Assembly (NCBI RefSeq): GCF_009724245.1
Contig: NZ_WNNK01000043.1
Location: 1-32,367 of the forward strand
Origin: Pseudomonas spelaei
GTDB taxonomy: Bacteria; Pseudomonadota; Gammaproteobacteria; Pseudomonadales; Pseudomonadaceae
Direction of reading: 5' to 3'
Length of the DNA: 32,367 bases
Below are positions 1-7,444 of this stretch, one piece after another (position 1 is the first letter of the stretch; each line of letters starts with the position of its first letter). Under the pieces are notes generated by a model. The model was not told the DNA's origin. It worked only from the letters and a program-made list of their open reading frames with translations, and made no database searches. The translations under genes were made by a program, and so were the position numbers.

Positions 1-1
1 C

Positions 2-784
2 GATAGTTTTAGACCGTTAGCGCTGTTGGAAGGCTTTGGTCCGGACAACGTAAAACCGTTCCACTACCAACTCGACCACCTCGGCACGCCCCAGGAACTG
101 ACGAACCCTGATGGCGAAATCGTCTGGTCCGCGCACTACCGCGCCTACGGCCAAATCGCCCGGCTCGACGTCAACACCGTCAGCAACCCGCTGCGTTTCC
201 AGGGTCAATACTTCGACCCGGAAAGCGGACTGCACTACAACCGCCATCGCTACTACAATCCGGACAACGGCCGCTACCTGACCCCCGACCCGGTGAAACT
301 GGCGGGTGGGCTGAACGGATACCAGTACGTGCCCAACCCGACGGGGTGGGTGGATCCGTTGGGGTTGAATACGTGTCCGGGTAAGGATGGGTGTAAGCCG
401 GCCGCAGGGGCTGAAAACCCTCTTACAACGACCACGGTTGACGAGGGACAACCAAAAGCTCCAACGTCTGATAACGTCAAATGGACGGCCCATGGCTACA
501 AGCACAACCCCTCGAAAAAGATGCCTTGGAATGAGATTATCATTACGACAAAATCTGGTCCTGCAAAATACAAACCGGGTCTGGACATTGAGAAACTGGA
601 AAGAGACGCCTACAAAAACGGAGCAGTTGTCACTAATGGAAAACCTTGGAAGGTGATGGAGTACCCTGAGAGTATTGGCGCCAGCGAGGGAAAGTCTAGC
701 CGCTGGATACGCATAGAACTAAGTGCAAAAACCATCCATGGTCATCCGATATCAGAGCAAGAGTTCAGGAGACTGACCAAATGA
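2..784 (+). CDS. Rhs-family protein, C-terminal part with polymorphic toxin tip (5' partial)
   Basis: The frame is open to the left edge, so only the last 260 or so residues of a much larger Rhs protein are here. The visible start (TTG at 26) is not a real start. Residues encoded up to about nt 367 form the Rhs repeat-associated core: tyrosine-rich repeats (YFDPESGLHYNRHRYY, then NGRYLTPDPV) ending in WVDPLGL at 347-367. In this family that motif marks the cleavage or junction point before the variable toxin. The roughly 139-residue tip (368-781) is unrelated in composition: Lys-rich, with an AHGYKH motif, a RWIRIEL strand-like segment and GHPIS close to the end. I do not recognise the toxin family with confidence; small size, basic character and spaced His/Lys/Arg would suit an RNase-type tip, but that is inference. 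Its stop overlaps the next start (ATGA), as expected for a toxin/immunity pair. Rhs proteins are usually delivered by type VI secretion; no T6SS gene is in the window. Confidence 0.9.
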   Translation, partial: DSFRPLALLEGFGPDNVKPFHYQLDHLGTPQELTNPDGEIVWSAHYRAYGQIARLDVNTVSNPLRFQGQYFDPESGLHYNRHRYYNPDNGRYLTPDPVKLAGGLNGYQYVPNPTGWVDPLGLNTCPGKDGCKPAAGAENPLTTTTVDEGQPKAPTSDNVKWTAHGYKHNPSKKMPWNEIIITTKSGPAKYKPGLDIEKLERDAYKNGAVVTNGKPWKVMEYPESIGASEGKSSRWIRIELSAKTIHGHPISEQEFRRLTK

Positions 785-1113
785 TCTCGTTAGATTTTCT
801 ACAGGGTAAAGTCACCCATGATGACCTTTCATTGCTGCTGGATTCTGCGCTTGACGGTCAGACCAACTCTCTGAAGGAGGACATGCTTCAAGTTGAATAT
901 CCGGAAGGCCATCTACTTGATGTAGGTTGGTATCCTTCCTTCGACCCCAAAGGGAGTTTTCAGATAAAAGTAATAAAAGACTATGAATGGGATTTCCCGA
1001 TTCTGGCCTTGACCGCAAATTCGATTGAAAAGCTTAAAGATATACTTTTACTTGCACAAAGCGCGATTTACAAAGGGCCTCAACAACCAGTGCCTCTTTC
1101 AACCGCTCGATAG
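781..1113 (+). CDS. Probable immunity protein for the Rhs toxin tip
   Basis: This encodes a small 110-residue acidic protein with no signal peptide or membrane segment, beginning MISLDFLQGKV. Its ATG overlaps the toxin stop in an ATGA arrangement, and an AGGAG (767-771) lies 9 nt upstream, so translational coupling is likely. I do not recognise the fold. The role is inferred from position: genes directly after the variable tip of an Rhs gene normally encode the cognate cytoplasmic immunity protein that neutralises the tip in the producing cell. Base composition supports an accessory origin, because this gene and the toxin tip are visibly richer in A+T (stretches near 40 percent GC by eye) than fpvA next door. 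It could instead be an unrelated small orphan protein, but the overlap makes that less likely. Confidence 0.72.
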   Translation: MISLDFLQGKVTHDDLSLLLDSALDGQTNSLKEDMLQVEYPEGHLLDVGWYPSFDPKGSFQIKVIKDYEWDFPILALTANSIEKLKDILLLAQSAIYKGPQQPVPLSTAR

Positions 1114-1128
1114 AGCTTTGATAAACGA

Positions 1129-1175
1129 AGTCAGACCACAATTTTTACTCATTGCCTATTTATTGTGGTCTGACT
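1129..1175. repeat. 14-bp perfect inverted repeat downstream of the immunity gene
   Basis: The arms AGTCAGACCACAAT (1129-1142) and ATTGTGGTCTGACT (1162-1175) are perfectly complementary around a 19-nt AT-rich loop. There is no T-run directly after the stem, so it is not a typical intrinsic terminator. It could be an RNA structure ending the toxin/immunity transcript, an operator, or the trace of a recombination event at the end of the rhs module. Confidence 0.7.
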
Positions 1176-1195
1176 CCAACTCACGTATTCACAAC

Positions 1196-1236
1196 AAAAA
1201 ACGGCGAATCCGAAAGATCGAATTCGCCGTTTTTTT
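1196..1236. terminator. Bidirectional intrinsic terminator between immunity gene and fpvA
   Basis: The arms CGGCGAAT (1202-1209) and ATTCGCCG (1222-1229) are flanked by an A6 run on the left and a T7 run on the right. The stem therefore extends and gives a U-tract in either direction. It sits between the convergent immunity gene and fpvA. Confidence 0.9.
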
Positions 1237-1248
1237 GTACCGTCGCTA

Positions 1249-3729
1249 TCAGAAATCGTAACGAGTACTAAACATCACGTTACGTGGATCACCGTAATAC
1301 ATGCTGTAGAAGTTGCTATCCAGGGAGCTGATGTACTTCTTGTCAAACACGTTGTTGACGTTGACGGTACCCGACCACTGTTTGGTCAATTGGTAGCGAG
1401 CCATCAGGTTGAACACGGTGTAGTCGTCTTCCTTGGCCTTGACGGTTTTGCCAATCAGGCTCGGGGCTGCGCTGAAGTGGATACCGCTCTGCCAGTTGGC
1501 ACCGCCACCGATGGTCAGGCGCTCTAGGTCTCCGGACAGTTTGTAGGTGGTCCACAGCTTGAACATGTCGGACGGGATGATGGTGTTGATTCGTTCGTTG
1601 TCCGCATCCTTGGTCACGCTGTGGTTGTAGCTGGCGTTCATGTTCCAGTCCGGCATGATTTCGCCGCTCAGCTCCAGATCGACGCCGCGGGTTTTTGCGC
1701 CCGTAACCGCCTTGTAGGCCGGGTTGTCGGTGCCGAGCACGTTTTGGCCCACGTCCTGGACCGCCAGGTTGTCCTGTTTGCTTTCGTAAATGGCGATGGC
1801 GCTGTTCAGGCGGCCGTTGAAGTACTCGCTCTTGAGGCCCAGCTCGTAGTTGTCGCCATCACGTGGGGACAAGGTCTGGCCGTTGCGGTCGCGTACAGTC
1901 TGTGGCTTGAAGATGCTGGTGTAGCTGGCATAGACCGAGTGGTTTTCATTGAGGTCGTAGACGATCCCGGCGTAAGGCGTGACTTTTCCGGAAATCTTGG
2001 TGGTGTCGGCGGTGCTGTAAGGGGCATTAGCCGGGGTTTTGAAGTCCAGGCTTGAGTCGTATTTGTAGTTGCTGACGCGTGCGCCGAGGATCACGGCCAA
2101 GTCATCTATCGGCTTGAGGCGTACGGCGGCGTAGGTACCGTTCTGACGGAACTTCAGGCGGTCGTCGTCATACGAGCCCCGGGCACCGTAGACCGGTTCG
2201 ACCGTGTGGTTGTCCCAGGTATAGAGATTGAGTGGCGAACGGTCGCCGCTGAGCGGGTTGGCGCCTTGGCGGTGGTTTTCGTAGTCCTGATAGTTGAAGC
2301 CCATCATCAACTCGTGCTCACGCCCTCCCAGTTGGAAGGGGCCCTTGAGCTGTACGTCGAAGCCTTTCTGCTTCTGCGTGGCGTCACCCTTCGTCATGGC
2401 GGTGCGCGTGCCGGCACCGGTCTGTTCATTGGCGAAACGGGACGTGCTGAGCATCCGCGAATCATAGTCGCGGGTGTTGTACAGGTAGCTGGCCGAGACT
2501 TTCAGACTCCAGTCATACGCGAGTTTTTGCTCGATGCTGGCGAAGGTGGTGGTCGAGTCCTGGCGGTTGGTGCTGTCACCGCTGGCGGCGTTGAAGGAGC
2601 GTGACAGGTTGGTCTGCTTGCCGTTGCTGTAGAACAGCGGGATGCCGGTGGTGGAATAACCCTTGGGGTCGTTGTGCAAGTAGTCGACGCCAAAGGTCAG
2701 CAGGGTGTCGTCGCTCAGGTCGGCTTCCACGACGCCGTACAGCGAGGTTTTTTCCTGTTTCAGCGCATCCAGGTAGCTATTGCCTTGCTGGTAGGCGGCC
2801 ACCGCACGGCCACGGATCTTGCCGCTGTCTATCAGTGGGCCGGAGACATCCGCTTCAGTGCGGTACTTGTCCCAGGAGCCCGCTCCCGCGCTGACGTGGC
2901 CCTGGAAGGTCTCAGTCGGGCGCTTGCGAATAAAGTTGATGGTACCGGACGGGTCGCCCGCACCAGTCAGCAGGCCGGAAGCACCACGCAGTACTTCAAT
3001 ATGGTCGTAGACCGCCAGGTCCATCAGGTCCTGGGGCAGCGATTGGGTGAAGGAAAAGAGGGTGGTCGGCATGCCATCGTATTGGTAGTTATCAATCTCA
3101 TAACCACGGGAGAACACATAAAACCGGTCACTACCCAAACTCTGCACGTTAAGCCCAGGCGTCTGTGCCAACACATCATTGACGGTGGTCAGGCTCTGGT
3201 CGTCGATGCGCTGGCGAGTCATGACGCTGATGGACTGCGGGGTTTCCCGCAGGCTCAGGTTCATTTTCGTCGCGGTGCTGGTGGAGCCGGTGGTGTAGGA
3301 ACCGGTGTTTTCGCTGACCGAGCCCAGGCCTTCGCCGGAAATCCGCGTGGCACCCAGTTCCAGCGCGCCAGTCGCACCACGGCTGCTCAACGTCAGGGTA
3401 TTACCTTCCAGGCTGTAGGCCAGTTTGCTGCCGGTCAGCAGTTGTTCGATACCGGCCTGGGGCGTCAACGCACCGCTCACTGCGCGGCTGCGCAGGCGTT
3501 GCACATCATCCGGGCTGTACAGCACTTGCAGGTTGGCTTGTTGGCCGAAGGTCTGCAGGGCGTTAGCCAAGGGCTGGGCCGGGATGTTGAAGTTGAAGGT
3601 TTGCGCTTGCACCTGTGCGGCGAAGGGCAGGGCCAGGACCAGGGTGGCGCTCAGCAGACGCGGCTGGAACACGCGGCGCATCTTGAGGGCTTTGGTGAGC
3701 GGTGAGAAGGTGTGAATGGCTGACATCAT
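1249..3729 (-). CDS. fpvA: TonB-dependent ferripyoverdine-type siderophore receptor with signalling domain
   Basis: This 826-residue outer-membrane receptor has a signal peptide ending near residue 42 (AAQVQA, then QTFNF). A secretin/TonB N-terminal (STN) domain follows at about residues 45-115. Then come a plug domain with the ETPQSISVMTRQRIDD and RGYEIDNYQYDG segments, and a C-terminal beta-barrel ending in an aromatic residue (TRYDF). The STN domain marks it as a transducer that signals through an inner-membrane anti-sigma factor as well as importing iron. Adjacency to pvdE is the main reason for calling it FpvA; the exact pyoverdine recognised cannot be read from sequence. Start: ATG at 3729 is followed by ATG at 3726, and a third ATG at residue 17 would give a more compact signal peptide, so the start is not fully settled. 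Expression is probably by readthrough from pvdE plus a local Fur-controlled promoter. Confidence 0.88.
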   Translation of the reverse strand: MMSAIHTFSPLTKALKMRRVFQPRLLSATLVLALPFAAQVQAQTFNFNIPAQPLANALQTFGQQANLQVLYSPDDVQRLRSRAVSGALTPQAGIEQLLTGSKLAYSLEGNTLTLSSRGATGALELGATRISGEGLGSVSENTGSYTTGSTSTATKMNLSLRETPQSISVMTRQRIDDQSLTTVNDVLAQTPGLNVQSLGSDRFYVFSRGYEIDNYQYDGMPTTLFSFTQSLPQDLMDLAVYDHIEVLRGASGLLTGAGDPSGTINFIRKRPTETFQGHVSAGAGSWDKYRTEADVSGPLIDSGKIRGRAVAAYQQGNSYLDALKQEKTSLYGVVEADLSDDTLLTFGVDYLHNDPKGYSTTGIPLFYSNGKQTNLSRSFNAASGDSTNRQDSTTTFASIEQKLAYDWSLKVSASYLYNTRDYDSRMLSTSRFANEQTGAGTRTAMTKGDATQKQKGFDVQLKGPFQLGGREHELMMGFNYQDYENHRQGANPLSGDRSPLNLYTWDNHTVEPVYGARGSYDDDRLKFRQNGTYAAVRLKPIDDLAVILGARVSNYKYDSSLDFKTPANAPYSTADTTKISGKVTPYAGIVYDLNENHSVYASYTSIFKPQTVRDRNGQTLSPRDGDNYELGLKSEYFNGRLNSAIAIYESKQDNLAVQDVGQNVLGTDNPAYKAVTGAKTRGVDLELSGEIMPDWNMNASYNHSVTKDADNERINTIIPSDMFKLWTTYKLSGDLERLTIGGGANWQSGIHFSAAPSLIGKTVKAKEDDYTVFNLMARYQLTKQWSGTVNVNNVFDKKYISSLDSNFYSMYYGDPRNVMFSTRYDF

Positions 3730-3748
3730 GGGCTCTTAAGTGGCGTTA

Positions 3749-3767
3749 TTTAATGATAGTGATTCGT
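3749..3767 (-). promoter_or_regulatory. Putative Fur box upstream of fpvA
   Basis: The plus-strand stretch TTTAATGATAGTGATTCGT matches the 19-bp Fur consensus GATAATGATAATCATTATC at 12 positions, including an uninterrupted TAATGATA core. It lies 20-38 bp upstream of the fpvA start, where Fe-Fur would block initiation when iron is plentiful. This is a pattern match only. Confidence 0.55.
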
Positions 3768-3797
3768 ATTAAGTACCAATAAGACGTTGGTCCCCCC

Positions 3798-3832
3798 GAA
3801 AACCGGAAAGAAAACTTTCACCTCCGGTTTTC
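3798..3832 (-). terminator. Hairpin between pvdE and fpvA, possible terminator or attenuator
   Basis: The 10-bp arms GAAAACCGGA (3798-3807) and TCCGGTTTTC (3823-3832) enclose a smaller AAAG/CTTT hairpin. On the minus strand the T4 run is part of the stem and is followed by G residues, so termination is probably incomplete. It would lower readthrough from pvdE into fpvA rather than abolish it. Confidence 0.45.
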
Positions 3833-3844
3833 AGGTCAGCGCTG

Positions 3845-5494
3845 TCACGCGGTTTGCAGTTCGGTGGCGACGCGCCCGGCTTCCATGCGCACGATCTGGT
3901 CGGCCACATCGAAGTAACGGTCGTCGTGGGAAATCACGATGATGGTCTTGCCCAGGCGCTTGAGGTCGGGCAGCAGCTCGGTATAGAAAATGCGTCGGAA
4001 GGTCGGGTCCTGGTCGGCTGCCCATTCGTCGAACACCAGCACTGGGCGCTCTTCCAGCCAGGCGTTGACCAGGGCCAGGCGCTTGCGCTGTCCGGTGGAC
4101 AGGTCGGTGGTGCTGAACACGCCATCGGTGATGGTGACTTTGTGGCCGATCTCCAGGCGCTTGAGGTAGCGGTCAGCGTCGGCCGGGATCGGCTTGTCGC
4201 CCTGGATCACGTCGTCGAACAGGTAGTAGTCGGCAAAAATCGTGGTGAACAGTTGGCGATAGTCGTCGCGGTTTGCCGCCACGATGGCCTGGCCGTTGAG
4301 CTCGATGCTGCCTTTTTGCGGAGCGTACAGGCCCAGCAGCAGTTTGATCAGGGTGGTCTTGCCGCAGCCGTTTTCGCCGACGATGAAGGTGATGTCGCCT
4401 TGCTCGATCCGCAGGTTGACCGGGCCCAGGTGGAATGGCTCGAAGCCTTCGACGCGGGGGAAGGTGTAGCTGACGTCGGTCAGTTCCAGGCTATGCACCG
4501 CCGGGGCGGCAGCGCCCGAGTCACTCAGTAGCAGGTGCGGCTCGGGGGAGGAAAACTGTTTTGACAGCTCGGCAATGCGTCGAAAGGCAATCTGTGCCTT
4601 GCTGACGATCGGCAGGGTACTGATCAAGTGTTCCAGCGGGCCTTTCATATACAGCAGTACCAGCACGAAGCCGCTCATCACGGTTTTATCACCGCTGGGC
4701 CAGAACGATTGCATGGCCAGGGCCAGGCCGATCACCACGAAAAACAGCATCGAGCCAAAGGCCTTGGCGATGACGAAGGTGTTGATCGAGCGAATCTGGG
4801 TCGCGCAGATGCGGTTGGCGGTGTTCTGGATGCCGTTGACGAACATGCGTTGGCGGCGCGGGCGGTGGATGCGCAGTTCCTTGGCACCTTCGGCGATGGC
4901 GCTGTAGTTTTTCTGCAACTCATCTTCGGCCTCGCGGGCCGACTCGAAGCCCTGCATACCCCGGGAGCGGGCGATGAACTGCACGGCGGTACCGATCACG
5001 ATCGCCACCAGCATCATCAGGAACATCGGCCACGACAGCATCGCCAGGTAGCCCAGGCAACCGAGGGTCACGGTCAACGAAATAGCCAGGGGGGCGAAGG
5101 CAAAGGCGAAATCGCTGATGGTGTCGACGTCGTGGGTCAGCACCGGGATCAGCCGGTGGCTGCGGTAGCGTTCGATCTGGTCGATGGGCGCGGCCAGTAC
5201 CTTCTCTCCCAGTTCCCGGCGCAGCTTGGCGATGATGTGTTGGCCGACGTAGTTGGTGCCGATATCGGAGCAGATCGAACTGGCCAGGGCCAGCAGGCAC
5301 AGGCCGGCGAACAGCAACACCACGGCCTGGGTCAGGCCGCTGTCGGAGTGCAGGGCGTTGTTGATGGTCGCCAGCAGCGCGGTGACGCTGAGGCCGCCGA
5401 CCATGCCGAGGGCAATCGACAGCGTCACCAGCGGCCAAAAGGGTTTGAGCAGGCCGAAGAGTTCGCTGACGGCGCCGCGAGGTTTGCTGGACAT
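3845..5494 (-). CDS. pvdE: Pyoverdine precursor ABC exporter PvdE
   Basis: A 549-residue fused ABC exporter, one polypeptide with a membrane domain and an ATPase. About six membrane segments occupy residues 15-300. The nucleotide-binding domain has Walker A GENGCGKT (373-380), signature LSTGQ (465-469), Walker B VLVFDE with the catalytic Glu at 490, and the switch His at 523. This layout is that of the cyclic-peptide/siderophore exporter family. PvdE in pseudomonads moves the acylated ferribactin precursor across the inner membrane to the periplasm, where pyoverdine matures. The ATG at 5494 has GGGAG about 8 nt upstream. A matching PvdS promoter box lies about 130 bp upstream and fpvA follows on the same strand 115 bp later. 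The rest of the pyoverdine synthesis genes are not in the window. Confidence 0.92.
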   Translation of the reverse strand: MSSKPRGAVSELFGLLKPFWPLVTLSIALGMVGGLSVTALLATINNALHSDSGLTQAVVLLFAGLCLLALASSICSDIGTNYVGQHIIAKLRRELGEKVLAAPIDQIERYRSHRLIPVLTHDVDTISDFAFAFAPLAISLTVTLGCLGYLAMLSWPMFLMMLVAIVIGTAVQFIARSRGMQGFESAREAEDELQKNYSAIAEGAKELRIHRPRRQRMFVNGIQNTANRICATQIRSINTFVIAKAFGSMLFFVVIGLALAMQSFWPSGDKTVMSGFVLVLLYMKGPLEHLISTLPIVSKAQIAFRRIAELSKQFSSPEPHLLLSDSGAAAPAVHSLELTDVSYTFPRVEGFEPFHLGPVNLRIEQGDITFIVGENGCGKTTLIKLLLGLYAPQKGSIELNGQAIVAANRDDYRQLFTTIFADYYLFDDVIQGDKPIPADADRYLKRLEIGHKVTITDGVFSTTDLSTGQRKRLALVNAWLEERPVLVFDEWAADQDPTFRRIFYTELLPDLKRLGKTIIVISHDDRYFDVADQIVRMEAGRVATELQTA

Positions 5495-5621
5495 TCAAGT
5501 CTCCCGTTTCAGGCTGGGGGGTGAGCACAAGGCAATGCAGGGCGCGGCGTGTGTCAGCGATAGACGGTGGGCCGGGCGCACAGTGCAGGCTTCGATGGGT
5601 ATCGAGGCGGTTAACCAAAGA

Positions 5622-5645
5622 ACGAGTGGCGGGAGGAGTTATTTA
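5622..5645 (-). promoter_or_regulatory. PvdS (iron-starvation sigma factor) promoter box for pvdE
   Basis: Read on the minus strand the sequence is CTAAAT, 16 nt, then CGT (plus strand ACG 5622-5624, N16, ATTTA 5641-5645). This exactly matches the published IS box TAAAT-N16/17-CGT recognised by the extracytoplasmic-function sigma factor PvdS. It points at pvdE, leaving a leader of roughly 120 nt, and would switch the pvdE-fpvA unit on under iron limitation. Confidence 0.8.
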
Positions 5646-5700
5646 GCGGGGAGGGGGCCGGATCCGAGATCCGCCGTGACAAGATGAACTCTGCTCAGGT

Positions 5701-5718
5701 TTACTACTCTGTGAGTAA
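5701..5718. promoter_or_regulatory. Possible operator upstream of the EmrB/EmrA operon
   Basis: A short inverted repeat, TTACT (5701-5705) and AGTAA (5714-5718) with an 8-bp spacer, lies 65-82 bp before the MFS start. The size would suit a TetR- or MarR-type repressor, but no such regulator gene is adjacent and the arms are only 5 bp. Confidence 0.25.
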
Positions 5719-5782
5719 CGGTTTTACCGGCCCGGACGCCGTCTCCCTGATACGCGGTCCAGCCGGTCATCAAGGTCACTGA

Positions 5783-7444
5783 ATGGACAAATACACCCCC
5801 CACGCCTGGCAACCCCATGAGCGGCCGAGCCTGCCCGGTTCGCCGTCGACACCGCTGCATTCCACTCGTAAACGTTGGGCCTATGCGCTGGTCGGGATAT
5901 TAGTGGCAATCACCGGCGGCCTCGGTAACGCCTTGGTGGTTGCCAACTTGCCTTACCTGCAAGGTGCTTTGGGCGCTACCACGGCGGAAATGGCCTGGCT
6001 GCCCGCCGCTTATGTCATGACCAACGTCTCGATGAACCTGCTGCTGGTGAAGTTTCGCCAGCAGTTCGGGCTGCGGGCGTTTACCGAAGTGTTCCTGATG
6101 CTTTATGCCCTGGTGACCTTTGGCCATTTATTCGTCAACGACCTCAGCTCGGCGATTGCCGTGCGGGCCGCCCACGGTATGGTGGGGGCAGCTCTCAGTT
6201 CTCTGGGCCTGTATTACATGGTTCAGGCTTTTCCGGCGAAGTGGCGGTTGAAAGCGTTGGTGTTGGGGTTGGGCACGTCGCAGTTGGCGTTGCCGATGGC
6301 GCGGATGTTTTCCGAGGATTTGCTGCAAATCGCCGAATGGCGTGGTTTGTACCTGTTCGAACTGGGCATGGCGCTGACCTGCCTGGGCTGTGTGTTCCTG
6401 CTCAAGCTGCCGCCGGGTGACCGCTTCAAGACCTTTGAAAAGCTCGACTTCCTGACCTTCGCCTTGCTTGCCGGTGGTGTGGCCCTGCTGTGCGCGGTGC
6501 TGTCCCTGGGCAAGATCGACTGGTGGCTGGAGGCGCCGTGGATCGGCGTTGCCTCGGCCTGTTCGCTGGTGTTGATCATGGCCGGGCTGGCCATCGAGCA
6601 TAACCGCAGCAACCCGATGCTGATGACCCGCTGGCTGGGCAGCGGGGCGATGATTCGCCTGGCCCTGGCGGTGATCCTGATTCGCATGGTGCTGTCGGAG
6701 CAGTCCACCGGGGCGGTGGGGTTCCTCCAGGCGCTGAACATGAGCAGCGAGCAAATGCGCACCCTGTACCTGGTGATGTTCCTGGGGGCGATTGCCGGCC
6801 TGGCCACCAGTGCGCTGACCATCAACCCGGCGCATTTGTTTATGCCATTGATCATTTCCCTGGCGCTGATGGCGGTGGGTTCGGTGATCGACAGTTTCTC
6901 CAGCAACCTGACCCGCCCGCAGAACATGTACATCAGTCAGTTTCTGCTGGGCTTCGGTGGCACCTTCTTTCTTGGCCCGACCATGGTCCTGGGCACCCGC
7001 AACGTGCTGACCAACCCCAGGAACCTGGTGAGTTTTTCGGTGCTGTTCGGGATTTGCCAGAGCCTCGGCGGCCTGATCGGTGCGGCGTTGCTCGGCACCT
7101 TCCAGGTTGTGCGGGAGAAGTTTCATTCCAGCATGATCGTCGAACACCTGACCTTGATGGACCCACGGGTCGCGGCACGGGTGCAGAGCGGTGGCTCGGC
7201 CTACGGTTCGGTGATCGCCGATCCGGAGCTGCGCAACCTGATGGGCATCCGCAGCCTGGCCACGGCGGCCACCCGGGAAGCCAACGTGATGGCTTATAAC
7301 GATGTGTTCATGCTGATCGCGATCATCGCCATGCTGACCATGATCTGGATCTTCATCCGCAGCCTCTGGCTGATGAGCACCACCAAAAAAGCTGCCGCCA
7401 GTGCAGCACCTCCTGTTCAACCTAGCGGTGCACTTTCTTCATGA
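5783..7444 (+). CDS. DHA2-family (EmrB-type) MFS multidrug exporter
   Basis: A 553-residue polytopic membrane protein. After a hydrophilic N-terminus of about 30 residues there are roughly 14 hydrophobic segments. WLPAAYVMTNVSMNLL lies in the second segment, and a long periplasmic loop precedes the last helix, as in the 14-helix DHA2 drug:proton antiporters. Together with the next gene it should form an EmrAB-type system that carries toxic small molecules from the inner membrane or cytoplasm to the periplasm or beyond. The start has AAGG about 9 nt upstream and no better internal start. Its stop overlaps the EmrA-type start (ATGA at 7441-7444). No outer-membrane channel gene is present here, so one would have to be shared. 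The substrate cannot be read. Although next to pvdE, it is divergently transcribed, and I see no PvdS box facing it. Confidence 0.85.
   Translation: MDKYTPHAWQPHERPSLPGSPSTPLHSTRKRWAYALVGILVAITGGLGNALVVANLPYLQGALGATTAEMAWLPAAYVMTNVSMNLLLVKFRQQFGLRAFTEVFLMLYALVTFGHLFVNDLSSAIAVRAAHGMVGAALSSLGLYYMVQAFPAKWRLKALVLGLGTSQLALPMARMFSEDLLQIAEWRGLYLFELGMALTCLGCVFLLKLPPGDRFKTFEKLDFLTFALLAGGVALLCAVLSLGKIDWWLEAPWIGVASACSLVLIMAGLAIEHNRSNPMLMTRWLGSGAMIRLALAVILIRMVLSEQSTGAVGFLQALNMSSEQMRTLYLVMFLGAIAGLATSALTINPAHLFMPLIISLALMAVGSVIDSFSSNLTRPQNMYISQFLLGFGGTFFLGPTMVLGTRNVLTNPRNLVSFSVLFGICQSLGGLIGAALLGTFQVVREKFHSSMIVEHLTLMDPRVAARVQSGGSAYGSVIADPELRNLMGIRSLATAATREANVMAYNDVFMLIAIIAMLTMIWIFIRSLWLMSTTKKAAASAAPPVQPSGALSS

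Noticed and set aside
2674..3705. Long open frame (343 residues) on the plus strand inside fpvA
   Set aside because: It is antisense to a well-supported TonB-dependent receptor, has repetitive low-complexity composition typical of GC-rich shadow frames, and no ribosome-binding site.
6128..7420. 430-residue minus-strand open frame inside the MFS gene
   Set aside because: The His/Gln/Arg-rich composition is that of an antisense shadow of membrane-protein codons; the plus-strand MFS protein is clearly real.
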